From Roseiarcus sp963774195 (GTDB lineage Bacteria > Pseudomonadota > Alphaproteobacteria > Rhizobiales > Beijerinckiaceae), in NCBI GenBank assembly GCA_963774195.1, contig CAVZDY010000004.1, positions 682,001-746,000 on the forward strand: a stretch of DNA of 64,000 nucleotides, read 5' to 3'. The notes under the pieces are model-generated. The model was not told where the DNA came from. It made no database searches and worked only from the letters and a program-made list of their open reading frames with translations. Both the position numbers and the translations under genes were made by a program. Positions within the stretch are counted from its first letter, which is position 1, and each line of letters opens with the position of its first letter. This document shows, piece by piece, positions 17,118-25,759 of this stretch.

Positions 17118-17522
17118 GTGCTTTCCATCGGCAGCCTCACCAAACGGTCCGGGGTCAAGGCGCCGACTATCCGTTACTATGAGAAAATCGGCCTCCTTGA
17201 CGACGTGGCGCGCACCCCCGGAGGCCAGCGGCGCTACGCCGAAGAGGACGTTCAGCGGCTGCGGCTGATCCGGCAGGCTCGCGCGCTCGGCCTGGAGGTG
17301 GGCGAGATCAAGCGGCTCCTCGATCTCGACGAAGGCAAGCTCGCGCCCGCGCGCGCCCGCGAGGAGGCCGCGGTGTTCGCTCGCGCCGTCGACGTCCGGA
17401 TCAGGCTCCTGCGCGCGCTGGGCGAGGAGCTGGCCCGCGCCCGGCAGGCGCCACCCGTGCCGGGAGCGCTCCGGCGGGTGCTTGTCGGCGCGCGGCTCAG
17501 CGCCGAAGGCGGCGAAGACTGA
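17118..17522 (+). CDS. MerR-family transcriptional regulator
   Basis: A 134-residue DNA-binding regulator from GTG 17118, with GGAG about 9 bases upstream. The N-terminal winged HTH is typical (LTKRSGVKAPTIRYYEKIGLL, then GGQRRYAEEDVQRLRLI). The dimerisation helix follows (EAAVFARAVDVRIRLL). The C-terminal end has no Cys residues, so a metal-thiolate effector is unlikely. A MerR-type dyad lies downstream at 17582-17600, before the small gene at 17671, which is probably its target. Confidence 0.88.
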   Translation: MLSIGSLTKRSGVKAPTIRYYEKIGLLDDVARTPGGQRRYAEEDVQRLRLIRQARALGLEVGEIKRLLDLDEGKLAPARAREEAAVFARAVDVRIRLLRALGEELARARQAPPVPGALRRVLVGARLSAEGGED

Positions 17523-17581
17523 GGTCCGATCCGCCCCGCGCGCCGTCGGGCGCGCCCCCTTCCTTAACCATGTTGGGCAAA

Positions 17582-17600
17582 ACCTCTAGTCGCTGGAGAT
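17582..17600. promoter_or_regulatory. MerR-type operator dyad
   Basis: ACCTCTAGTCGCTGGAGAT is an imperfect palindrome with the CTAG..CTGGAG look of CueR/ZntR-type operators. TTGGGC at 17573 may be the -35; no good -10 was found at the usual 19-20 base spacing. It lies between the MerR gene and the gene at 17671. Confidence 0.5.
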
Positions 17601-17670
17601 TTGGTCCGGTAGGATAAACTCCATCGACAAGCGCATCCGGATGTCGCCGCCCTTCGTGAATCAGGAGGAC

Positions 17671-17949
17671 ATGATGACCAGGACGATGCACACTCTGCGG
17701 CGAGCGCCCTCCGGGCCGCCGGAATCGGCGGCCGTCCCGCGCCGCAAGCGGCGCCCGCTCGCGCCCCGCGCGGCGCAACGCCGGCGCGGCACGGCGAAGC
17801 CGGCACTTTTGGGTCGGACCGAAGCCGCGTTCGCCGCGACCGCGTTCTACGCCGCCGACTTCTACGACCTGCTCGACGCCGACTTCGACGACCTCGGCTG
17901 CCACCCCGAACCCCTGCTGCGCGCGGCGGGCCGCGCCGGCGCCGGCTAG
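17671..17949 (+). CDS. Small protein with basic N-terminus and acidic C-terminus
   Basis: A 92-residue protein starting at an ATGATG with AGGAGG ideally spaced upstream. The first 55 residues are Arg/Pro-rich (PRRKRRPLAPRAAQRRR), and the end carries FYAADFYDLLDADFDDLG. No family is recognised. It is the first gene after the MerR dyad and may be under that regulator. Confidence 0.5.
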   Translation: MMTRTMHTLRRAPSGPPESAAVPRRKRRPLAPRAAQRRRGTAKPALLGRTEAAFAATAFYAADFYDLLDADFDDLGCHPEPLLRAAGRAGAG

Positions 17950-18041
17950 CCGAAGCGCCTCCTCCCTTCCGACACGACGCCGCCTGACCGAGGCGCGGCC
18001 CGGCAGCCGCCCCGCGCGCCTCTCGCGACCGGAGCCGACCA

Positions 18042-18365
18042 ATGAAATTCTACGACAGGTATATGCGCAGCGCGCGCTGGCGCTTCAGCGCCGCTCGCCT
18101 TGCCGAGCTGAAGGCCGCGCGGCGCCGCTGCCGCATCTGCAACGACCCTGGCCGCCGCGCGCGGCTGGAGGTTCACCACCGGACGTACCGCCGGCTCGGC
18201 CGGGAAGCGGCGTCGGATCTGCTCTGTGTCTGCGGCGACTGCCACCGGGCGATCACGGACCACCTGCGCCGCCGGCGCTACGCGGCGCGCCGGCCGGCGA
18301 TCGCCGACGTGCGCGGCCCCGGCGGCCCGTTCCACGCGCTGCCCGACCCGGCCGCGAGGCCCTGA
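18042..18365 (+). CDS. HNH endonuclease-like protein
   Basis: A 107-residue protein. CRIC (structural Cys pair), VHHRTYRRLGRE (catalytic His region) and CVCGDCHRAI (second Cys pair plus His) form the standard HNH nuclease arrangement. Length and simplicity fit small phage or mobile-element nucleases. Its TGA overlaps the ATG of the next gene (ATGA-type junction near 18365), so the two are translationally coupled. Confidence 0.7.
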   Translation: MKFYDRYMRSARWRFSAARLAELKAARRRCRICNDPGRRARLEVHHRTYRRLGREAASDLLCVCGDCHRAITDHLRRRRYAARRPAIADVRGPGGPFHALPDPAARP

Positions 18366-18934
18366 TGCCGATCGAGAAGATCCGGATGCGCCTGCAAGGC
18401 GTGCGGCCCCTGCTGATGCACTCGTCGCGGCTCGCCGACCCGCTCGACGCCGCCGCCGTCGACTTGGCGCGCGCCGCCGCCAAGCGCGCCAAGACTCGGG
18501 CGGACCACGAAGCGATCGCTCGGATCGAATGGCACGGAAGCCTGTGGGCGCGCGACGGCCTGCCGTGCATCCCCGGCGAGGCCATCGAGGCCGCATTCGT
18601 GGGGGCGGCGAGGTCGGTCCGCAGGACCCGCCAGGCACAAATCGGATTCTTCTGCTGCGAGAGCCCGCTCCTTGCCTATCCGGGCCCCCGCTCGATCGAG
18701 CAGCTCTGGGCCGATCCCGCCTTCCGGCTGCGCTACCCGGTGCGGGTGCACAACGCGCGCACGATCCGGACGCGGCCGCGCTTCCCGGAGTGGTCGGTCG
18801 TGTTCGAGGCCGAGTACGTGCCGACCGCGCTGGCGCGCGAGGAGATCGTCGAGCTGTTCCGGCTCGCCGGGTTCCGCGAGGGGCTCGGCGACTGGCGGCC
18901 GAAATTCGGGCGGTTCGAGGCTTTCGAGGCATAG
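18365..18934 (+). CDS. Phage-associated hypothetical protein
   Basis: A 189-residue protein with LLMHSSRLADPLD, ARIEWHGSLW, GLPCIPGEAIEAAFV and EGLGDWRPKFGRFEAF. I recall this pattern from a family common in prophages, with no known biochemical role. It is coupled to the HNH gene and lies in a GC-rich mobile module that ends in an integrase. The fold may include a RAMP-like region, but I cannot show that. Confidence 0.65.
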   Translation: MPIEKIRMRLQGVRPLLMHSSRLADPLDAAAVDLARAAAKRAKTRADHEAIARIEWHGSLWARDGLPCIPGEAIEAAFVGAARSVRRTRQAQIGFFCCESPLLAYPGPRSIEQLWADPAFRLRYPVRVHNARTIRTRPRFPEWSVVFEAEYVPTALAREEIVELFRLAGFREGLGDWRPKFGRFEAFEA

Positions 18935-19303
18935 GGCTCCCGACAACAATAGCGTGGCGGGCCGTGGCCCGGCGAGCCATGGCGATGCCCGGCTAGGCGA
19001 GAGCCCCTCGGGGCTGCTCCTTTTCGTACCCGAGCGCGGCTCCCAAGCCGGCCCGCAACAGCGGCCGCCGGACGGGCGCCGCGCTCGCCAACGCAGGAGA
19101 ACGAGCGCCTCCGGGTGGGCCAGGTCCTCGCCGCTGTTATGCCGGCTCGGCCGCGCTCATCCGGCGCAGGCACATATGCGCGGCAGACGTCAGCGCGCTG
19201 CTGCTCCCGAAACCGAAACGATCCCAGAAGCCGCGGGCTTCGCCCGCGACCGATCCCGCACGCACGCGGCCTGCTGCTGCCGTGCAATTCCTGGAGAATT
19301 CCA
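18935..19303. other. Gap with possible terminator
   Basis: No convincing gene. A short stem AGCCCC-TC-GGGGCT (19002-19015) followed by GCTCCTTTTC may end the HNH transcript. The right end carries the ribosome-binding site of the next gene. Confidence 0.4.
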
Positions 19304-19639
19304 ATGCCGATCCGATTCCCTCTGGACCCTGATCCCCGCCGCACGATCTCCGAGGCGCGCGCGGCCGCCGACGACCTGGAGCGCATGCTCGCCGGCGCCT
19401 GGCCGACCGCCGCCGATCTCGCGCGCGCGCCGGTCATCGATCTCTGGCGCCCGGCGCTCCGCCCGGCGTTCGCGCTGATCGGCGTCGTGCACGGCCATCC
19501 GACCGTCGCCGCCGGACACACCGCATTGACCAGCGACATCGTGGCGTTCGACTTGGACGGGCTGTCGTGGGCGCGAAGCCGGAGCCGGCTCTACGCGCTC
19601 GGCGGTCCGCTCGATTGCGCCGGCGGGATGCGACAATGA
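19304..19639 (+). CDS. DUF6634-type protein
   Basis: A 111-residue protein from ATG 19304, with GGAG 8 bases upstream; in-frame extension to 19115 lacks a family-like sequence. APVIDLWRPALRPAFALIGVVHGHP followed by WARSRSRLYALG matches the DUF6634 pattern as I recall it, which is common in Rhizobiales mobile elements. Its stop overlaps the start of the AAA-M41 gene (ATGA at 19636), so both are made from one message. The role is unknown; the coupling suggests a partner or adaptor. Confidence 0.65.
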   Translation: MPIRFPLDPDPRRTISEARAAADDLERMLAGAWPTAADLARAPVIDLWRPALRPAFALIGVVHGHPTVAAGHTALTSDIVAFDLDGLSWARSRSRLYALGGPLDCAGGMRQ

Positions 19640-21735
19640 GCCGGCGCGCCAAGCGATCGCGCATCGCGGACCTCGCGCAGCAGGCGACGCCCGGCGACGA
19701 CATCGCCGCCGGCGCGACGTTCGACGACGACATCGCCGACGCCACGGCGTTCGACGACGACCCTGCGCCTGCCGCCGCCGCGGCAGCGTCGCCCAAGGTC
19801 GCGCCCGACGCGCTGGCCGGCGCGATCGCGCTGAGGCGCGCCGTGCCCGCCCGAATTCTGCGGCGCTTCCGGCGCGGCGCCTCGACGGCGCTCGTTATCC
19901 AAGCGCCGTCGGGCGACTGGTGCGGCGCGCTGCGCGAAGCGGCGACCGCCGTGCTCGGCCCCGGCCGATCGGTGGCGTTCTCGCACACTGCGGACGGCTG
20001 GGCCGAGAGAGGCCGGCTTTATTTCGTCCGCCGCGCTGCCGACCGGCACGGCCGCCCCGACCAGAGCGGTGACGGGCTCGCGGCGTGCCTGTCTGGCGGC
20101 GGCTCGGCGATCGGCATCGCGCCCGATCCCGTGTGGCTGCCGCGGCAACTGACCGAGGCGGCGGACGCCTGCATCGAGATCGCGCCGTTGCGCGGCCGCG
20201 ACGTCGCGCGCGTCATTCGAGCGACGACGCGCTGCACGCGATGCCCGCGCGTCGACGACGCGCTCGCGGCGGCGCTGTCGCCTGTCCAGCTCGCGCTGGC
20301 GATCCGCGCGACGACCACGCCGGCCGCCTGCCTGCGGCGGCTGCACGCGATCGCCGCGCGAGCCTCGGCGAGCGGGGCCGCCGTCAATGCGCCGCCGCTG
20401 GAGGATCTCGCCGGCTACGGCGAGGCTCGGGACTGGGGCCTCGCGCTGAAGGCCGACATCGAGAACCGGCGCGCCGATCCTTCGGCGGCCTCGCTCGACG
20501 CGCTCGCCCGCTCGCTGCTGCTCGCCGGCCCGCCCGGCACCGGCAAGACGCTGTTCGCGGCCGCGCTCGCCAAGTCCTGCGGCATTCCGCTGATCTGCAC
20601 GTCCTACGCGGACTGGCAGAACGGCGACGCGCATCTGGGGATCGTCATGCAGAATCTGCGCAGCGCCTTCGCCTCCGCGCGCGGCGCCGCGCGCGCCTCG
20701 AACGTCGGCGCCATCCTGTTCATCGACGAGCTGGATTCGATTCCCAGCCGCGGATCTCCGGGCGACGGCCGCAGCGACAACTACTTCAATTCCCTGGTCA
20801 ACGCGCTGCTGACGCTGACCGAGAAGAACTCGCCGGCCCGCAAAGGCGTCATCCTGATCGGGGCGACCAATCACCCCGGCCGGATCGATCCGGCGCTGCT
20901 GCGGCCGGGAAGGTTCGACCGGACGATCCTGCTGGCGCCGCCCGACGCGGAGGCGTTCGCCGCGATGCTGCGCACGCATCTCGGCGGCGACCTCGCGGCG
21001 GCCGATCTCGCCGGACTGGCGCGCCTCGCGCCGGGCCGCACCGGGGCCGACGCCGCGAAGATCGTCCGCGACGCCCGTCAGATCGCGCGCATCGCCGGGC
21101 GCCCGCTCGCCTACGACGATATCGTCGCGCAGATTCTGCCGCCGGAGACTCGTTCGCGGTCATTCGTGCTCGCGACGGCGCGGCATGAGGCGGCGCACGC
21201 CGTCGCCGGGATTGCGCTCGGCGTCCAGCGGCTGGAGTCGGTGACGCTGTGCGCGCCGGACGCGGAGGGGGCGGCGAACTTCAGCCGCGCCGCCGATCGG
21301 CCGCGGACGCGCTCGGCGATCGAGGCGATGGTCGTCGCCGGCCTCGCCGGACGCGCCGCCGACGCGATGTTCGGCGAGGCGAACGCGGGCGCCGGCGGCG
21401 GCAGGGGCTCCGACCTCACGAACGCCAGCGCTCTGCTGGCGGCGGCGCATGCGTCGCTCGGCCTCGGCGGCACGCTGCTGTCGCTCGGCGAGCCGGCCGA
21501 CGCGGTCGCGCTGCTGCGCACCGACCCCGGGCTGCGCGCCGCCGTCGAGGCCGATCTGCAACACCTCTATGCCCGCGCGCGCGACCTCGTTCGCGAGCGC
21601 AGGACCGAGATCGAGATGGTCGCCGCCGCCTTGCAGCGGCGGCGGTTCCTGACCGGCGACGAGGTGCGCGCGCTGCTGACGCGGGTGCGCGCCGCCGACG
21701 CGACCCGGCTGGCGAAGCGGCGGAGGGCGCCATAA
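19636..21735 (+). CDS. Soluble AAA-M41 (FtsH-like) zinc protease
   Basis: A 699-residue ATP-dependent protease without membrane segments. Residues 1-230 are an Ala/Asp-rich N-terminal region. The AAA domain has Walker A GPPGTGKT (from about residue 298), Walker B LFIDELDS (near 361), and LRPGRFDR. The C-terminal peptidase M41 domain has the zinc motif HEAAH (517-521) and a probable third ligand in GSDL (Asp 593), preceded by LAGRAAD as in FtsH. Real FtsH is membrane bound; this one should be cytosolic. It is coupled to the DUF6634 gene and sits on an integrase-bearing module. Its substrate is unknown. Confidence 0.85.
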   Translation: MSRRAKRSRIADLAQQATPGDDIAAGATFDDDIADATAFDDDPAPAAAAAASPKVAPDALAGAIALRRAVPARILRRFRRGASTALVIQAPSGDWCGALREAATAVLGPGRSVAFSHTADGWAERGRLYFVRRAADRHGRPDQSGDGLAACLSGGGSAIGIAPDPVWLPRQLTEAADACIEIAPLRGRDVARVIRATTRCTRCPRVDDALAAALSPVQLALAIRATTTPAACLRRLHAIAARASASGAAVNAPPLEDLAGYGEARDWGLALKADIENRRADPSAASLDALARSLLLAGPPGTGKTLFAAALAKSCGIPLICTSYADWQNGDAHLGIVMQNLRSAFASARGAARASNVGAILFIDELDSIPSRGSPGDGRSDNYFNSLVNALLTLTEKNSPARKGVILIGATNHPGRIDPALLRPGRFDRTILLAPPDAEAFAAMLRTHLGGDLAAADLAGLARLAPGRTGADAAKIVRDARQIARIAGRPLAYDDIVAQILPPETRSRSFVLATARHEAAHAVAGIALGVQRLESVTLCAPDAEGAANFSRAADRPRTRSAIEAMVVAGLAGRAADAMFGEANAGAGGGRGSDLTNASALLAAAHASLGLGGTLLSLGEPADAVALLRTDPGLRAAVEADLQHLYARARDLVRERRTEIEMVAAALQRRRFLTGDEVRALLTRVRAADATRLAKRRRAP

Positions 21736-21764
21736 ATCGCGGCGCCGATCCTCTCGACGGCCAT

Positions 21765-21947
21765 TTGGCGATTCTGGTCCGCCTGCGCGAGCGCGCCAGT
21801 CCGGAAGTCTACGTCCGAGCGGTCGAAGCCGCACGGGTCGCCGTCGGAAAGGTCATCCTTGCCGAGGCCGAGCGCCGCGCCGGGATCGAACGGGCTTCGA
21901 GCACGGTCGTCCGTTTCCCTCCCGGCGGCGGACGCCGCGGCAAGTAA
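21765..21947 (+). CDS. Small helical protein, start uncertain
   Basis: The frame encodes RERASPEVYVRAVEAARVAV and continues to a stop at 21947. There is no ATG; TTG at 21765 is the first acceptable start, but the protein-like sequence already begins near 21733, right after the AAA-M41 gene. Either a rare start codon is used or the 5' end is lost. It belongs to the same run of genes. No family is recognised. Confidence 0.4.
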   Translation: MAILVRLRERASPEVYVRAVEAARVAVGKVILAEAERRAGIERASSTVVRFPPGGGRRGK

Positions 21948-22088
21948 CGGCAAGTATAGACTCGACGGAAGTAAATGCGAAGGACCGTGGCGCCGATTCT
22001 TGCGATTGCAGAATCGCGACACGTTAAGCAGCGATCCTCGGCTGTACTTCCGGCCCGGGCCCTGGACACTGGACATAGAGCCGATTCG

Positions 22089-22496
22089 ATGCTTGATCAC
22101 GCCCGAGCTTCACGCATCCCGCAGCGGATCGCCGCGCGGCCGAGCCCCGACCAGTGGGGAGCGGACGAGATCCTGTCGCTGGCCGAGGCGGCTTCGCTGT
22201 TCTGGCCGGGCGGGCCCCTATCGACGCGCAGCCTGCGCACGGCGGCGCGCGACGGCGCGCTCGCGACCGTCTGGATCGCGGGGAAGCAGTTCACCAGCAA
22301 GGGAGCGCTCGCCGCCATGACCCGCTGCAAGCCCGACGACCCGAAGAAGCCGCCCGTCCGCAAGGCCGAGCCGCCGGACGACCGCAACCCCGCCGGCCAG
22401 CCTGCCGATCTGAGCGCCTCCGGAACGCGCCTGCTCGACCGCATCGCGGCCGAGCGGGCGCGCCTGGGCCGGCGGCCGCGCCGCGCCGGCGACTGA
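22089..22496 (+). CDS. Excisionase-like HTH protein
   Basis: A 135-residue protein. Residues about 25-75 (ILSLAEAASLFWPGGPLSTRSLRTA, then WIAGKQFTSKGAL) form a winged-helix region like those of excisionases and MerR-like small HTH proteins. It sits 12 bases ahead of a tyrosine recombinase gene, the usual place for a directionality factor. The rest is a polar, Pro-rich tail. Confidence 0.6.
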   Translation: MLDHARASRIPQRIAARPSPDQWGADEILSLAEAASLFWPGGPLSTRSLRTAARDGALATVWIAGKQFTSKGALAAMTRCKPDDPKKPPVRKAEPPDDRNPAGQPADLSASGTRLLDRIAAERARLGRRPRRAGD

Positions 22497-22508
22497 GCGG
22501 AGGCCGCC

Positions 22509-23978
22509 ATGCCCAGAGGCGTTCGGGCGCCCGGCGCGCTCGCCTTCGCGGCGCGCCAGCGCCCCGCCGCGCTCTCGTTCCAGCGCCGGCTGGCGCTGCC
22601 GGTCGAGGCCGTCGAGGAGTTCTACCGGCTGCCGATCCCCGGCGAGGTGACGGTGATCCCGAAGGGGCAGCGGGCCGCCAAGCGCGGCGGCGACTACCTG
22701 TTCGTCTGGCCGGCCGACCGGTGGCACAAGACCGACACGTGGTGGGTCAAGCTGCGGCCGGCGCGCAACGGCCGCAAGGCGCGCTGGTGCACCGGCTGCG
22801 GGCTGGACGACCTCGCCGGCGCCATCCAGGCCTATCTGGAGTTCCTGCGCGAGGAGCGCCAGAAGGTGCTCGGGCGGCGCCAGCCGAAGGCGCTTTTGGT
22901 GACGGACGTCGTCGGGGCGTTCCTCGGCCGCGACTGCGACCGCCTCCACCGGCTCGCGCGGATCGACCCCGACACCGTGGCGATCCGCCTGGACGCCGCG
23001 CGCCGCGCGCTGCCGTTCGTCGACGGGCTGCGCGTCGGCGCCGTGACCAAGTGCTTCTCCGCCGACTACATGGCCTGGGCCACCCGCGACAAAGCGGCGG
23101 GCGGCGGCGGGTTCGCCCACAACACCGGGGTGCTCGACCTCTCGACGCTGCGCCTGGCGCTGGAGACGGAGCTGAACGACGCGGAGACTTACTACCGCGC
23201 CCCGTTCGAGCTGCCGGCCTGGGAGAAGTCGCGGATCCAGATTTTCTCGCCTGCCGAGATGGACAGGATCCCCGTCTGCGCCGAGACGGGCCGGATCTGG
23301 GACGCCGCCGCGGGCGATTGGGCGCGGCGGATCGACCCGGCGACCGGCATCTCCGCCTTCGACCTCCGGCCGCCCGGCGAGGCGGAGGCCGCGCTCGCCT
23401 GCGGGCGGCAGTTCCAGTTGGGCGTTTGGTTCGGCTCGCGCATCGACGTGCACTTGGGCACGAAGTGGATCAACGACGGCTCCCCGTGGATCGACCTCGA
23501 CGGGCGCATTCTGCACCGGCTCGGCAGCGGCAAGGAGGAGACGTCCAAGCGCCGCGGCTATTGCGACATTCCGGAGGCCGCCCTCCCGATTCTTGCCGCC
23601 TGGCGCGACGCGGACACGCGGCGCGGCTGCGCCTGGGTCATCCACACGCCGGACGGGCGGCCGCTGGAGCGCCCCAACTACCGCGCGTGGTACGCGCTGC
23701 TCGCCGCCGCGGGCGCGCGTCGGCTCAACCCGCACGTCTGCCGGCACACCTGCGTGCAGATCCTCAAACTGGCCGGCGTGTCGCTGTGGGAGGCGGCCGA
23801 GTACCTGTTCCTCTGGCCGCACACCATCGTCTCCAAGTACGGCGAGGACTGGGACCGCAAGGCGACGGTCGCTGCGGCGCACGCCCTGTCCGACCAGAGG
23901 GCGTTCAGGGAGCGCTGGGCGGAGGAGGAGCGGCTGCGCGCGACGATCGCCGCGGCGGAGGCCGCGCACGCCGCCTGA
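22509..23978 (+). CDS. Divergent tyrosine recombinase (integrase)
   Basis: A 489-residue recombinase. The C-terminal catalytic residues are visible: Arg in FGSRID, then H-V-C-R-H (His 409, Arg 412, His 413) and the nucleophile in SKYG (Tyr 444). The usual leucine-rich context is replaced by WEAAEYLFLWPHTIVSKYGEDW, which is divergent. GGAGG precedes the ATG. It is the last gene of the GC-rich module and probably moves it. Two near-copies of GCTGAGCA(T/C)(A/G)GGCT lie 30-70 bases downstream of the stop and may belong to an attachment site. Confidence 0.75.
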   Translation: MPRGVRAPGALAFAARQRPAALSFQRRLALPVEAVEEFYRLPIPGEVTVIPKGQRAAKRGGDYLFVWPADRWHKTDTWWVKLRPARNGRKARWCTGCGLDDLAGAIQAYLEFLREERQKVLGRRQPKALLVTDVVGAFLGRDCDRLHRLARIDPDTVAIRLDAARRALPFVDGLRVGAVTKCFSADYMAWATRDKAAGGGGFAHNTGVLDLSTLRLALETELNDAETYYRAPFELPAWEKSRIQIFSPAEMDRIPVCAETGRIWDAAAGDWARRIDPATGISAFDLRPPGEAEAALACGRQFQLGVWFGSRIDVHLGTKWINDGSPWIDLDGRILHRLGSGKEETSKRRGYCDIPEAALPILAAWRDADTRRGCAWVIHTPDGRPLERPNYRAWYALLAAAGARRLNPHVCRHTCVQILKLAGVSLWEAAEYLFLWPHTIVSKYGEDWDRKATVAAAHALSDQRAFRERWAEEERLRATIAAAEAAHAA

Positions 23979-24401
23979 CCGGACGCGCCGGCGCCGACGG
24001 GGCGCATTCCACGCAACGCTGAGCATGGCTTCCCCGCGAGGCTGAGCACAGGCTCCACGGCATCGTCAGCCGGCATCATACAGCAAGCCGAGCGGCCTGT
24101 GGAGGGGCAGGCGCGCTCAGCGACGATCCGCACGGGCCTGCCGCTCCTCGCGCGGCGGCGAGGGCCCCAGGCCGGCCACAGATCGCTCTGCCGCCGACTT
24201 GTTCCGAGTGCTCCAAAACGCTTTCCGGGCCTTCGCTGCTTCGCAAGACGCCAAATCTTGCCGGAGATCTCCAGCAGCGTGTCCATGTCGTCAATCGTGT
24301 CGGTCGTCAGGTTTACCTCAAATTTTGCGCCGATCTCCGCTTCGGGCGCGTTGGCGATGAACCGGACATGGCCGCCGTCAGTCCCGATCGATGCGGCGCC
24401 C

Positions 24402-24740
24402 TAGCCCGCGCAGGGGACCGTGACGGCAAGGGAGCACAGCGCTGAGCCGGACGCGACGGCGGGCGGCCAGCGGCGCCTCCGCTCTTCGGCGCCGCCGAAG
24501 ACGATGCCCAGCGAGCCGATCCCGTCGTTGACGGCGCGGCGACGAGCGGCCGATCAGCGTCACGACGTCGAGTTCTTGGCGGGCCGAAAGCCGCGATCCG
24601 CCGCATTCTTGCGGGATGGCCATGCCGAAGAGGCCGAGCCGGCGCATGGCGTCGATGATCGGGGCCGGAATGCGATCGGAGCCTTCGACCGGTTGTTCGG
24701 CGGGCGTCAGCTCGTCCGGCACAAGGTGCGACACGCTCTG
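24402..24740 (-). pseudogene. Acyl-CoA dehydrogenase N-terminal relic
   Basis: The minus strand reads DRIPAPIIDAMRRLGLFGMAIPQECGG, then LDVVTLIGRSSP, then in another frame GIGSLGIVFGGAEERRRRW and VASGSALCSLAVT. This is the N-terminal domain of an acyl-CoA dehydrogenase, with a frameshift near 24545-24560 and a stop at about 24402. Only about 110 codons of a roughly 380-codon gene remain. Leftward of the stop an open frame reads EAEIGAKFEVNLTTDTIDDMD and IWRLAKQR, which I do not recognise. The rest of 23979-25700 shows no gene. Confidence 0.6.
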
Positions 24741-25759
24741 CAAGAACGCGCCTAGGGGAAGCCTGGTCCGGTGATTTGGCCAACTCCTCCCTGGGGAGCC
24801 CAGGGGCATCCTCCATCGCCGGCGCCCCGGCGTCCATCAGCTTCGCCATCCGCGCGGCGGCTTCCCGGCCGGCAGTTCTGACCCTTTCTGCCGATCGGCC
24901 AGGCCCGCCGGCGCAAGGCCCCCAACGCCAGACTTTGCGATCGCCCATAACCCGTCTTGCTCATGGAGGACAGGGAAGCCACGTCCCCATGACGGGTGAT
25001 GCGGCCCAATGGCTATCGCCCGAGCGCGGCTGCGGCCGGGCCGTTGCCGACCGGCCGCCGCCGCGCATGCCCGACCTCGCCAGGTGGGCCGCTGGTCGCC
25101 GCCGCATGACGAGCCCAGGCACGCTATGGGCGCACCATCGGCCTATCGCACGCCGCGGGCGGCCGGCCGGGCAATCCCCGTCGGCCGGCGGCGCAATGCG
25201 CGGCCGCGCGCTCTCGCGCGCGCCGGTTTCGCCACTGAACCGCCACTGGCGCCGCCGCCGCCGCGGCAGCGCCTTGATTCCGGCCGGCTTTTCGCCGCGC
25301 GCGACATTCTCGTAGAGAAGGCCGCCCTCTGCGGACCGCCCATTTCCGGGCGTTTGCGCGTCGACCGGTGCCGCCGTCTGCACCCCAATTCAGCCCGATG
25401 CCGCGCCGTTCCGCCACTGATCCGCCACTGACGAACGCGAGCCTTTGAGGCCGCCTCCGACCTCCCGCGGCGTCGCACGCTTATATTCACACCAAGCAAC
25501 GTGCGATCACGAAAATTTGATCCCACAGAGCCGAGGTGCCAGTTTGCAAGGATCGACGTCTCGATCCTTCAGTTCCGCCGACACGGCTCGCCAGACTCCA
25601 CGATCGTGCGCTCCGCCACGGCAACCAGTATAGCCGAAATATTGCCGCGTGGCGATCGAGGAGTCGACGCCCGGGTTCCACCGACCTGTTTGACTCGCCT
25701 CAAGGATGTCCGGGCCGGACGAGGGGCATTCCCGTTTCCCCACGTCGGAGGCGATCATC

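Noticed and set aside
20085..21188. Out-of-frame Arg-rich frame inside the AAA-M41 gene
   Set aside because: Composition is typical of a wrong frame of GC-rich DNA; the main frame has complete AAA and M41 motifs.
22218..24026. Antisense frame of about 600 codons over the integrase
   Set aside because: The plus strand holds a clear recombinase with catalytic residues; the antisense product has no recognisable features.
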